NCBI RefSeq assembly: GCF_040954835.1
Contig: NC_090706.1
Location: 31,691,148-31,755,147 of the forward strand
Direction: 5' to 3'
Length of the DNA: 64,000 nucleotides
Source: Lepisosteus oculatus
Taxonomy: Eukaryota; Chordata; Actinopteri; Semionotiformes; Lepisosteidae
The notes beneath the pieces are model-generated. The model saw only the letters and a list, made by a program, of their open reading frames with translations. It was not told the DNA's origin and ran no database searches. Each line of letters opens with the position of its first letter. The stretch's first letter is position 1. A program made the translations under genes and the position numbers. This document shows positions 39,901 to 49,800 of this stretch, piece by piece.

Positions 39901-40513
39901 TTGTTCCTTCAGAGCAGACCCAGGAGAGCATTCAGCGATTTGAGCAGCAGGCAGGCCTGACTGACGCCGGCTACACCCCTCACAAGGGTCTGACTGCAGA
40001 GGAGACCCGTTACCACCGCTTGGCCGAGGCACTGGATGTGAGTCGTTGAACAGTGTGAGATCGGAAGCAGTCCTATTTAGATTCATAAAGCTTTTGTTGA
40101 CTGGCAGACTTTGGCACATCTATATCACTCTGCAGCTCACAACTGGCAGCCCACTGAAGCTCAGCAGGTGTGAGCCTGGCCAGAGCTCCTGGGAAAAACT
40201 AAGGTTGCAGCTGGAAGAGGTGTTAGTGGGGCCAGTAGGGGGGGCTCACCTTGCAGTCTGTGTGGGTCCTATTGCCCCAGCAAAGCGATTGGGACACTAT
40301 ACTGTAAAAAGCGTCATCCTTCAGATGAGACGTAAAGCTGAGGTCCTGACTGTCTGCGGTCATTAAAAATCCCAGGGTGTGTTACTCTAAAAGAGCAGGT
40401 GTCCTGGCCCAGTTGTTCCTAATAATCCCCATCTATGAAGTGGCTTCATCACTCTGTTCTCCTCCCTCCTGATAGCTGATGTGTGGTGAGCATACTGGCC
40501 CCACTTTGGCTTC

Positions 40514-40548
<35 letters not shown>

Positions 40549-43500
40549 TATAATATAGCTGGTGTTGTTGACTTCTCTATCCTGATTTGTGATTGGCCTT
40601 GTGCATGCATTTATTACAACATATAAACATGCCACTTCTGCATGGGCAAGTCTGCATCCAGATACAGAGCTGTTACAGACATTCAATGCTGTTCATTTAT
40701 GGAGTAGTTATTTTTTAAAAAAGTAAAACATATTTAATATGGTCACCAACTACACCATAACTTTGTTTTGTAGATGACCTATATGGGACAAATGGCCTTC
40801 TTATATTTGTAATCTATGATATTCGTATTATATCAGGAGACAGCACCGTCACTTTTTTATAGTAGCGTTTTTTGTTCATAAACTCATAAAAGTCATAAAA
40901 CATAAAATTGTTCTTTCACATGGTGGCGTTACATTCAAGTAACAATTATGCTCTGCAAAACAAAACATATAATTCTCTGTACTTGTTGCGACAAGAATAT
41001 TGAAATGCTTTAACATAAGTAATTGTGTAACTGGTGTAGCCCATCTTAAGATACATTTAGGGGATTTAGCAGTTATTTCTCTGGGATGTCAGGGTAAATA
41101 CTGCATCTTCAGATGTATTTTTAGGTTTTTACAAATATTTACTTAGCAGAAACAGTAATTTATCATATATATATTCTTTTTTCTTTTAATAGGTGAATCA
41201 GTTAAGAAACCTAGTAAAGGAAACCTATAGACACGAATATAATTTAATACTGTTGCTGTGGTCAGAAGTGCGAGTTATACATTTTAAGTTTTAAATTAAT
41301 TGCAAAAGTTATTGGAAGTTTTTTTTTTTACAACCACTGAGTACATTTCTATATATGTCATCAATAAATATAAAATCGTCTTCCTCTCTAAATTAATGTA
41401 TTAATATTACATTCTCCCGTTTTTTTAATCGATGCTCATCTCTGCATTTTTATTTATGATCATCTTAACCTATAAAGGTATATCCCTACGCGAGTGTACG
41501 AAATATAAAATGTCCAGGCTACGTTTGTACAAAATTTCCAGTAATCAGAGCCGCTCTGTGAATTGGGAAGTAGGTTACTAGGCAACCCCAACGACAGGGC
41601 AGAATGGACCAGTCTTGTTTTCTAAAGAACCAGCCAATCCCGGCTGCACTTCATGTCATGTGATCATTAGGACTCTTCAATGGCCGAATTGAAAACGACA
41701 AAAAAAAAGGGGCTCAAACATGGATAATCTGGAGATTGCAATCTGGAATCTAATGAAGAAAACTATTAACAATAAAAGGTTTGCTATAGGTTTTGATACT
41801 TTGTTTTGTGTTGTATCTTTCGAGAGGGTAAAAGCTAATATTTATGGCAATATAATACGAGGGCTTTATCGACTAGTTCGGGGCCTAGTGTTTTGAAGAG
41901 CCTTGGTCTGCAGTAGCCTGTTTATCGAGGCACAGAATAAAAACTTTGGCATCTTTTATTTAACAAACAGCATTTATGTAACGGGCATCGGATGTGGGAC
42001 TGTATAAAGAATTTGCTTTTTTTTTTCAAAGCAAGTAATTAGAACTTTCAACATTTATATATGTATAACAATTAAGAGCTTGATCTGAACGCCATACCAT
42101 TATTAAAACATATTTGTAACTTTAAGAATTCAATGTGTTTTTGTGATTAAAAATTTAAATATTTTATAAATTGCTGCGGATCAAGATAACGTTTAGTGCT
42201 TTAAAGTTTTGAGCACATGGTTGCAAAACACTAGCTTAACAGTGACTGATTGATGCATACTGTTTTTTAAATGAGTATTACAATCTAACTTGTTGCTTGC
42301 AAGTTAATTTCGGAATAATTTAGCATAACATTAGAAAATACAGTAATAAAGCCTTCTGCTTCTTTTTATGCAACATCAGAAAATGTACAATACTCTGGTT
42401 TTTCAGGTTGGTATTAATAGCATTGTATTTTGTCTGAGAACAGAAGATGAAGATGCAGAGTGGGGTTTCCAAAGAGGAAAAGCAGGCATCATCAGCACAG
42501 TCTACCCCCACTGGAACTCCTCAGGCTTCTCCAAAACAGAAACGCAGGTATGGGACTCTTTAGTGCTCCATTTCTACAGAAAAATCTATGCATTTGTCCA
42601 GATGCACAAAATGTTGGCTCCATTGAAAACCTCTAGTATTTTTTGTGTATTCTTAATAGTGTTACAACTTGAAAATTTTTGGTCTGTTTTTTAGGGGCTG
42701 GTTTAGCCAGGGCTCAACTGCTCCCATCACCAGCTCTGAATTTGGTAGTGCCAGTTCCAACGTAGATATGGGAGGTGGAGAAGGAGGAGGAGTAGAGAGG
42801 TGGAGTATCTTTGGGCCTCGACCAGTTGTGCAGAAATCTACTACTGACCCAGGTGTGTTTTTACTAAATTTCTTTGTAATACATTTTTGTATGTGGATGT
42901 ATAGGTACTGCACCTTTTAAGTTATTTGAACTTTAAATCTTTAAAGTCACCTTGGATGAAGGCATCAGGTAATATAAAATTACCATTACTGTATTTATAT
43001 ATGCATGAATATTTCCTTTGTTTATAAAAGTTCAGTTAATATATTACAGTACTATATGATGAATGAGTATAAATAATTGAATCTGCGATTAATGTCTTAA
43101 TTTCCTATTGCTGTCTTCCAAATTGCTATATACCAGAGAATTTCTTCCTGAGAAAAAAGTTTTTAAAGATCTGTGTTGCACTGGTGAAAGCTTTGTCATT
43201 TTAGTTCACAGTATAGGAAACCAGTTTAAATATAGCTTGTTCCTTGGTTAAATATCAATAAGCATTATAGCAGTAGCCCCTTGTCTTCATTATTCCCAGA
43301 ATTTCACCTGCTTTCATCTCTGTCTTTACTGCAGTATGATAGTGATGCTGTCTGTGTTCTTGTAGGAGGCTTTGCTCTGCAGTCATACCGTGGTGCTCAG
43401 AAGCCCACCCCCATGGAGCTGATGAAGGCACAAGCTACCCGCATGGGTGAGGACCCTGCCAACCTCAAACCACCCAAGATGGAAATCCCCGCCATGGAAG

Positions 43501-43574
43501 GCAGGCAACAAGCATCCCGCCCCCACAAACTCAAGCCTCGGGACATGAATGTGCTCACCCCTTCTGGCTTCTAG
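36958..43574 (+). CDS. KIAA1191: Putative monooxygenase p33MONOX (KIAA1191 orthologue), complete coding region
   Basis: Joined exons: 36958-36985, 37596-37783, 38205-38325, 39913-40037, 42444-42547, 42695-42852, 43366-43574; 933 bp, 310 aa plus stop, all GT-AG with matching phases. Human KIAA1191 is close to this length. Diagnostic stretches are SIPIGMTRRAFSYDDALE, MTPPPADMG, KPVIPERKFQHL, KAKATSIIMNSLITKQTQES, AGLTDAGYTPHKGLTAEETR, SYRGAQKPTPMEL and LKPRDMNVLTPSGF at the end. The protein is described as a cytoplasmic putative NADPH-dependent oxidoreductase linked to neuronal differentiation and amyloid biology. I see no Rossmann fold or obvious catalytic motif, and much of it looks disordered and Pro/Ser-rich, so the enzyme label should be treated with caution. 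It converges with SIMC1. Confidence 0.93.
37596..37783 (+). CDS. KIAA1191: KIAA1191 coding exon 2
   Basis: The acceptor is gtgaacag and the donor is GAG|gtacat. It encodes ALESGTSEGLLGQMSIPIGM, RRAFSYDDALE, the MTPPPADMG motif and KPVIPERKFQHLSE, the best-conserved part of the family. Confidence 0.94.
38205..38325 (+). CDS. KIAA1191: KIAA1191 coding exon 3
   Basis: The acceptor is cttgtctag and the donor is ACCA|gtaagt. It encodes an acidic/Ser-rich linker and then VVKAKATSIIMNSLIT. The final A joins AG at 39913 to make Lys, giving the conserved SLITKQTQE. Confidence 0.93.
38326..39912. other. KIAA1191 intron 3, no feature seen
   Basis: AT-rich; no exon, RNA gene or clear repeat is recognised. 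Confidence 0.5.
39913..40037 (+). CDS. KIAA1191: KIAA1191 coding exon 4
   Basis: The acceptor is ttccttcag and the donor is GAT|gtgagt. It encodes KQTQESIQRFEQQAGL, DAGYTPHKGL and EETRYHRLAEALD. A 5S-derived SINE begins about 50 bp past the donor. Confidence 0.94.
40085..40550 (+). repeat. 5S rRNA-derived SINE with (TAA)n microsatellite
   Basis: The head tgaagctcagcaggtgtgag, ctcctgggaaaaactaaggt resembles the internal control region and 3' end of 5S rRNA. The body has gggacactatactgtaaaaa, cttcagatgagacgtaaagc, cattaaaaatcccagggtgt and gctgatgtgtggtgagca. It ends in a TAA repeat (about 40514-40548). It is in KIAA1191 intron 4, shortly after the exon 4 donor. Confidence 0.7.
41573..41896 (+). 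promoter_or_regulatory. Promoter-like cluster with RFX X-box and short ORF inside a KIAA1191 intron
   Basis: GGTTACTAGGCAACC at 41573-41587 fits the RFX X-box pattern of two GTTRC-type inverted half-sites. A CCAAT box lies at 41634-41638 and an E-box-like catgtga follows. ATG at 41720 has a good context (aacATGG) and opens a 58-codon frame ending at 41896. It starts MDNLEIAIWNLMKKTINNKR and resembles nothing I know. It could be an alternative first exon of KIAA1191 or the relic of another gene's promoter. Confidence 0.35.
42444..42547 (+). CDS. KIAA1191: KIAA1191 coding exon 5
   Basis: The acceptor is ctgagaacag (a weak pyrimidine tract, but phase and homology fit) and the donor is CGCAG|gtatgg. 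It encodes KMKMQSGVSKEEKQASSAQS and a Thr/Pro/Ser linker ending SPKQKR, matching the KLKLQSGE...SPKQRPR segment I recall from the human protein. An apparent frame running through this exon from 42368 is partly intronic. Confidence 0.88.
42695..42852 (+). CDS. KIAA1191: KIAA1191 coding exon 6
   Basis: The acceptor is gttttttag and the donor is CCCAG|gtgtgt. It encodes GWFSQGSTAP, a Gly-rich run (MGGGEGGGVER) and the conserved WSIFGPRP ahead of TTDP. Confidence 0.92.
43366..43574 (+). CDS. KIAA1191: KIAA1191 last coding exon
   Basis: The acceptor is cttgtag; TAG stop. It encodes GGFALQSYRGAQKPTPMELM, AQATRMGEDPANLKPPKMEI and HKLKPRDMNVLTPSGF. The C-terminal LKPRD-NVLTP-GF is essentially identical to the mammalian end. 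Confidence 0.95.
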
Positions 43575-44440
43575 TAGCTTTCAATTTCACCATAGCCAAA
43601 TCTGCCCCCTCCATTCCCCAGGCACTCTGTAATAACTTTGCCTTTTGGATATTTTTGGGCTTGTTGTGTACCCCATTCCAGGTTCACTGTCAGTAGTCCT
43701 CTTCAGCTTTGTCCATCTTGAACAGGATTCACGATTTTAGAAATCATCTAGATGGTGGGATTCGTACCCAAAGTGAAAATGTGAAACGAGTAGATCGCTA
43801 CATGTTTGTTTTCACTAAAGCCTTTGAATAACTGAATTCGTTTATCTGTGGGATTTTGAGGGATTTGTGGTAAAAGGCTTAATCATGAAATTACATCACT
43901 ATAAGTGTGAGAAAGGGCTGCAGCCCTAAGATTGGTTCAACAAGCATTTTGTTTGTAAATTACATTGGTGGTATTCAATGCACGTTGTCTCCTGTGTACA
44001 AATTGGGTCGCCAATTTTGCTTACAGTGCTTACTATTGGTAACAATAACTGCTGGTCTACTACATAAACATTTCTAATATGTAATAAAACTACCAATTGT
44101 TAGCTGTAATTTATTTTTTGTTTGGGTCAGATAGGACTGATCTAAACTGTGTGATTTCAGTGTTTTGTTATTCCTCAGCAATATCCAAATGGCACCTAGA
44201 TTTGTTTACTATTTTATGTGATGGGAAACATTCTAAAACTGCAATTCAGTATAGTAATCTGAAAGATAAACTTAAGACATTATGGCATTAAACTGTTTAA
44301 ATTGTATTTTTCACTTTAATTTGATTGCAGTTGTCTTACTTTCTGTCAGTGATTCTTTTAAGAATTTTAAGTTTTCAGAATTTTACGTACGTGGAGAGAA
44401 TTATTTTTGTTCCTGATGCTTTCAGTGGTAAATAAATTCA
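43575..44440 (+). other. KIAA1191: KIAA1191 3' UTR (candidate)
   Basis: No coding exon is seen after the stop. Candidate poly(A) signals AATAAA are at 44083-44088 and 44431-44436. The Tc1 relic starts just beyond the second. Confidence 0.45.
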
Positions 44441-44519
44441 GAACTAATGTGACTTTATAAACTGACTACATTTATAATTTTACCTTTTTCTGTTTATATT
44501 TATAATGTCGGAGAAAATG

Positions 44520-45430
44520 TTGAAGTGAAAGCAGACCTTCAGCCATTCTGTTGTAGATATGTGTTTCGCATCATTGGCTTGCTGTACAAAGAAGAATTTG
44601 TGGTTCCTTCAATGGTGGCAAGGTTTCCAGGTCCTGATGCAGAAAAGTAACCCAACACATGGTACTACCCCCACCATTGGCCATTGGTATGAGGTTCTTG
44701 CCAGGCCTAACAGGGCCCATGTTGGCCAAAAAAGTTCATTTTGATCTGTCCATGGAACATTGTTCAAGTTGAGGATCATCCACTTTTATTTTGCAAAACT
44801 TGAGGTGAGCGCTCATGTTCTTTGTGAATAGTGATTTTTTTCCCTTGCTACTGTGCCACAGATCCCATTTGTGGATTGTCATTTATTTTTGATGGTGGAG
44901 TTATGATGTTCTAGGGGTCTTTGTGGCTTCCTGGATAAATTGATGACTCCTGGAGAGATTTTGACAGGAAAGCCACTCTTATGAAGATTTGCTACTGTCC
45001 CAAACTTTCTCCATTTGGCCAACAGGCCTCTGACTGTGGTTCAATGGAGCCCCAGAGCCTTAGAAAAGGCTTTGTAATCTTTTCTAGTCTGAAAGACAAC
45101 AACTTTTTTTTTTCCTCTGTCTTTGGAACCTGTGCTGACAAACTTCACTCGGATAAATAGTGGGTAGGACTGTCTGAAATCAGGCCTGATTGTTAACCAA
45201 AATATTCAAAGAGCTGACCTTAATTATCCCTTTAATTGGGTTGTGTTCACCGGGGTGGGCAAGTAAATGTCACTTCTGAATATTGCATGTTTACCTTGAA
45301 AACCTGAACTTTTCTCTCATTATTTTCTTGCACTCTACACATCACAAAAAGATCTAACCAAATGCACTGAAGAATTCTGCAAATTTGCTGAAAATCAGAG
45401 GGCAAATACTTTTTCATGGTACCCTGTTAA
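44520..45430 (-). mobile_element. Tc1/mariner-type transposon relic
   Basis: On the - strand one end near 45428 reads CAGGGTACCATGAAAAAGTA followed by TTTGCCC, the typical terminal sequence of a fish Tc1 family. Inside are decayed blocks corresponding to a Tc1 transposase: aaggctctggggctccattg, ttgggacagtagcaaatctt, ggtgggggtagtaccatgtg, gcatcaggacctgg, and at 44525-44581 a block matching the NDPKH...EWL region. Several blocks are missing and the frame is broken throughout, so it is dead. The second end is not recognisable. It sits between the converging KIAA1191 and SIMC1 genes. Confidence 0.65.
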
Positions 45431-45819
45431 ACACATTTGCTACTCAACAAAATAGACCATCTCAGAACTGTTGTTGGAGTGCCAGTAAATTAAAATCTTC
45501 TAAGACAAGTGTATTACCGGCGAAAACTGCAACCAAGAGAAAAACAAATAGCACAAAAGCAAAAGGCTGTGATGAGAGAAAGGAGAGGGAAAACATTCAG
45601 ACACATCTAAGATGTCTGTGAAATAAAGCTAATGGTTATTGGCAAAGAGTTGGTTAATTAATGGAGTTGAACAAATAAAAATGAAAAGATGTAGGGTGAT
45701 TCTGTAGAGATGCAAATATTTCAGCCTTTTTTTGCTCTCCTTGCATTACGAGTTAAGCACTCTTGCCTATATAACACGTGGTCTCCAGTAAACATCACTC
45801 AGGTACTTCTTAAAAGCAA

Positions 45820-46598
45820 TTTATTTTAGCAATTACATACACTTTTTTTTAAAGCTGGACATACACGGTCATAAATTACAATCTTAAAAAAAATCTCACT
45901 ATAACTTGTTTTCCCTACCTAATTTTTCTTTTTCACAGTACAGCTCTACTATGTATAAAAAAAATCCCTCTGCATTTTTTTTGGAAGATAAAGGATATGG
46001 ATTTTTTATGTTGATTAAAAGTTTTTGGTGTCATTTTGATTATTTTTTTGACAATGCTTTGACTGTTGCATAACATGCTATTTGGCATAATGAATTTACC
46101 TGTGTTTGTGGCAGTTAAAAGTGTTGAGTTTCTTAAGAAGCTCGGTACATTTATAAAACACAAGGGCAAATTCATGCTTAAAAATTCTCAACTGTACATA
46201 TTTTTGATGCTTAGGTTGATAAGCTATCAAAAATGTCTAAAAAAATATATAAAAAGTATGGACATCTGGTGTATATGTTGCTCTCAATATTAACAGCAGA
46301 AGGCACTCTTAAATTGCCCCCGAAGCTTTTATAAAATAAGTTATATACTAATTGTTTATGCAAAATTATAAAAGGATACTGTACACGGACAGCATTTTGT
46401 TTTCTTTAGTAATACCATAGGTAAGGATCCAGCCGTGACTACAAGCCAGTTTCACCTTTGTGTTTAGAAGCAGGTGACTTAGAAAACCACCGGACTGTAG
46501 TTGGCTTTCTTTGATGGTGAACTGTGTGACAAATTTAAAAAAAGGCAATAATTTATATAACAGATTTAAAAATATTTATAAAAGGTAAAAAAAAAAAT
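45820..46598 (-). other. SIMC1: SIMC1 3' UTR (candidate)
   Basis: AT-rich sequence without coding features follows the stop. The first AATAAA on the - strand is at 45825-45820. The end of the transcript is inferred. Confidence 0.4.
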
Positions 46599-46819
46599 CT
46601 AAAAAAATTCATCTTCCTTCGTAACTGCTCCCTGGAGAAGAGACTGAAGCAGATGGATTCGCTGTTCCAGTTGAGAATTCAGAGGCTCACCCAGATCTCT
46701 GGCAACTCTATTACAAAAAGCATCAGCTGCCTCCTGAACCGCTGCCTGGGTGATCCTGTCATTCTTGATGGGCGCTGTGCCAGAGCGGGCACGTTCCGTG
46801 ATGGAGTACCTCAAATGAC
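46599..46819 (-). CDS. SIMC1: SIMC1 last coding exon
   Basis: The acceptor is ccttctgcag. It encodes HLRYSITERARSGTAPIKND, a helix with AAVQEAADAFCNRVARDLGE, then PLNSQLEQRIHLLQSLLQG and an acidic end EDEFF before the stop. The LGEPL--QL---HLL-LLL pattern matches the mammalian C-terminus. Confidence 0.89.
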
Positions 46820-49800
46820 CTGCAGAAGGAAGACGACGATTTACTTGCAGACATCTGGTAAGATTCGCGTGCCGTTAACAAAAGGGTAGAATATTCGACT
46901 ACTCCAAAATTCATTTCCTGCTCTAAGAGAGGTTTGCAATGCTGTTCGACCACCTGAACACGTGTATCAGATGCAGGAAATCTCTCACCTGCTAGGACTT
47001 CCCCATAACTGACAAAGAGCATAAACAACATCTCAAGCAGCTCGTTCCATCGTAGCCAGCGGTCTCCATTGCCATCCTGAAAAAATTGAAATATATTTAA
47101 GGAATGTAGTGTTCTGTCTTCAACCAACTGCCATTTTTAAAACAGCCATAAGCTATAATTTAAACAAGATTATGCCTATAAAGTAATACTACCAAGCTGG
47201 GTTCTTGATTAAATGTTATAGCAATCGTAACCTTTTCTGAATTAAAATGATTAAAAGGAGATTCATTCAAATATTTCATTGGGGGATGTGTAGCGTTGGT
47301 CTAAAAAAATGCATCCTTCATAACACGCATTCAATGTGAACACAGTTTTCAGCACCTACTGTAGGGTCTAAAGGGAGCTCAGTGTTTTGCAGGAAGTGCA
47401 GCAGGAGACTCAGTGACATGGGCATTGTGGTCTTCTGGGGGCAGGCGTGATCCAGTAGTAGCTCGAGCAGCTTGCACTGCAGGAGCTTGCTCTCCATGGT
47501 CTTCAGCAGCTGTAACCTGAGAAACACGAAAGAAAACAATAACAAATCTTAGACTATTTCTCAGTGAAAGCAGACAACCATCCTGTTGTACATTTGTGTT
47601 TCGGATCATCGTCTTTATAAAAATACTACTACTAATGATAATAATTACTATTATTCCTTACACGCATTTTTGTGGATGTTCCCCTCAAGGAGCTTTTAAT
47701 AGGGTAATAGGGATTCCCCTCCACAACCACTAATGAGTAGTCCCTCTTGGATGACCAGGAAACCAAGGTAACATTTATTTTTAATAACCATGGAGATTCA
47801 GGACCTCGGTTTTATGTCTCATCCAAGGGCAGTGCCTCTTTTGACATTACAGTGTTCCTGTCAGGACAACAGGATCACCTGCACTTTTTTTTTTTAATAA
47901 CCATGAACAGTCAGGACTTTGGTTTAATGAACAACAGTGCCTTTTTACAGTATAGTATCCCTATACTGCAGGGTGTAGGGTGGACACCCCCTACTGGCCC
48001 CATTAACACCTCTTCCAGTAGCAACCTTAGCTTTCCCAAGACGTCTCCCATTCAAGCACTGACCTGGCCCACACCTACTGAGCTTCAGTAGATTGCCAGT
48101 TGTGAGTTGCAGGGTGATATAGCTTCTTTCACAGGAAATCAGATAGCCACAGTTCTGAGATCTGATCAATGCGGAATTTGAGCAGTATTTAACGAAGTGT
48201 TTAAAAAAAGGCAATGGCAGATCTGGAGTTTTTTTTACATTAAACCAATAATACAACAATGGTAACTTCCTGTAATCTATGTATCTCTTTTGCTTGTCTC
48301 CTGCAAGTTCAGAACTCCTCCTCTAACCTGTGGTGCCGGTGAGGAACAGTGTTGACGAGAGTGTGGAACATCTCCCTGGAGAGTTTACTGGAGCTGCAGG
48401 TAGGGGAACGATCAACCTCTATAGCGAGGGCTAACATTTTTTGGAGAAGGAACACTATTCTGCACGAGAAGACAAGACAAGATGAAAAAGGAACGTATCA
48501 TTGACCAACATAAAAAACTTTTCACATTTTGAAAAATAATATTTTTTCCCCAAAAGCCTATAACTTGTATAATTCTGGGTATTTAGAAAGTAAGGTCACA
48601 AACAAGTGACCTTCTGGCTTTCACTGTTTTTTTAAATGGAATTTTGAGTTCAAGAATCAGTTGCTTATTGCCAGGCAAGACATGCCTTTTGGAAAAAAAA
48701 AAAATTAAAACTGTAAGAAAATAAGAAACATCATGACGCTATTCATCCACACAAAATGTTGCCTGTAATTTCATGAACATTTCTTTCCTTTCAGATTACA
48801 TATACATTTTGCAATGCCGGCCACACATGAAATTCAGTTCTACCAAGCTTCTGTTTGCTCTTTTCCAGGCGGAACAGAAATATTGTGATTTTAAGTTTAC
48901 ATGCATATTCAATCCACAATTTAAACGTCTTCAGCACATGATTAAAATCAAATGGAACTCAGATAAATACAACTGTGCATCTGTGTTCTTTCATAAACTG
49001 GAAGTAAACTCACTTTAAATAGTTGTCTCTGTCCTGTTTTCTCTCTGTATCCTCTTCATTTAATCTTTTGTTCACTTCAGGTTCAGCGGTGGAGTTCATG
49101 ACAGCAGTTGTAAGCCAGTTGACCACATCCCTGTAAAATAGATTTTTTTATTAACTTGCATCTATTTGGCTAATTAATATAAAATGAAGAAACTAACTTT
49201 CAAAACATTTTAAAACTGTAGCACTATTTTTCTGTTCCCCATTTTAAGTGCACTAAGAAAATCTGATTAGAAAGACGCAGTTTTATATTTTAACTACCTT
49301 TTTATTACAAGGCACAGTACTTAGAAACAGTAATCTAGAAATTGAAAATGTACATTTTGATCTTTGATTTTACAAGCTCTTTTAAACAACTTCAAAACAT
49401 TGAAAATAAAAACATTATGGTATGTGCAGTGGGTTGCATTTGTGCACATTTTGGAAGCATTTAGTGTTTAAACATATTGAATGAGGCTTTATTTGAAACC
49501 AAGACTGAATTGTGTTAACATGTTATGAGTAAAAATATTATTTTTTAGTTTCACATTTCTTCGTACAAACCGTACAAACAAGACGTAAGCCTTGCACTAC
49601 TAGTGAGACTGGTAATTCCAGAGATATCACTGACTACCCTGGGAATTTTCTGACCTGACATTTGCAAACTTCCTGTCACAAGAGAGTGTTGCCTTCACGA
49701 TGGAGCGATGTAGTTCCTGCAGTGTCACCCTGCGATGAAAGTCATCCTCTAGGGTTTGTAGTACGTAGTGTAGTAGCATGCTCAGCACAGCTGGGGGGTG

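Noticed and set aside
40046..40366. 106-codon + strand frame after KIAA1191 exon 4
   Set aside because: It lies in a 5S-derived SINE.
40514..40548. CRISPR-like or satellite array
   Set aside because: It is a plain trinucleotide (TAA) microsatellite at a SINE end.
47747..48091. 114-codon + strand frame in a SIMC1 intron
   Set aside because: It lies wholly within the reverse 5S-derived SINE.
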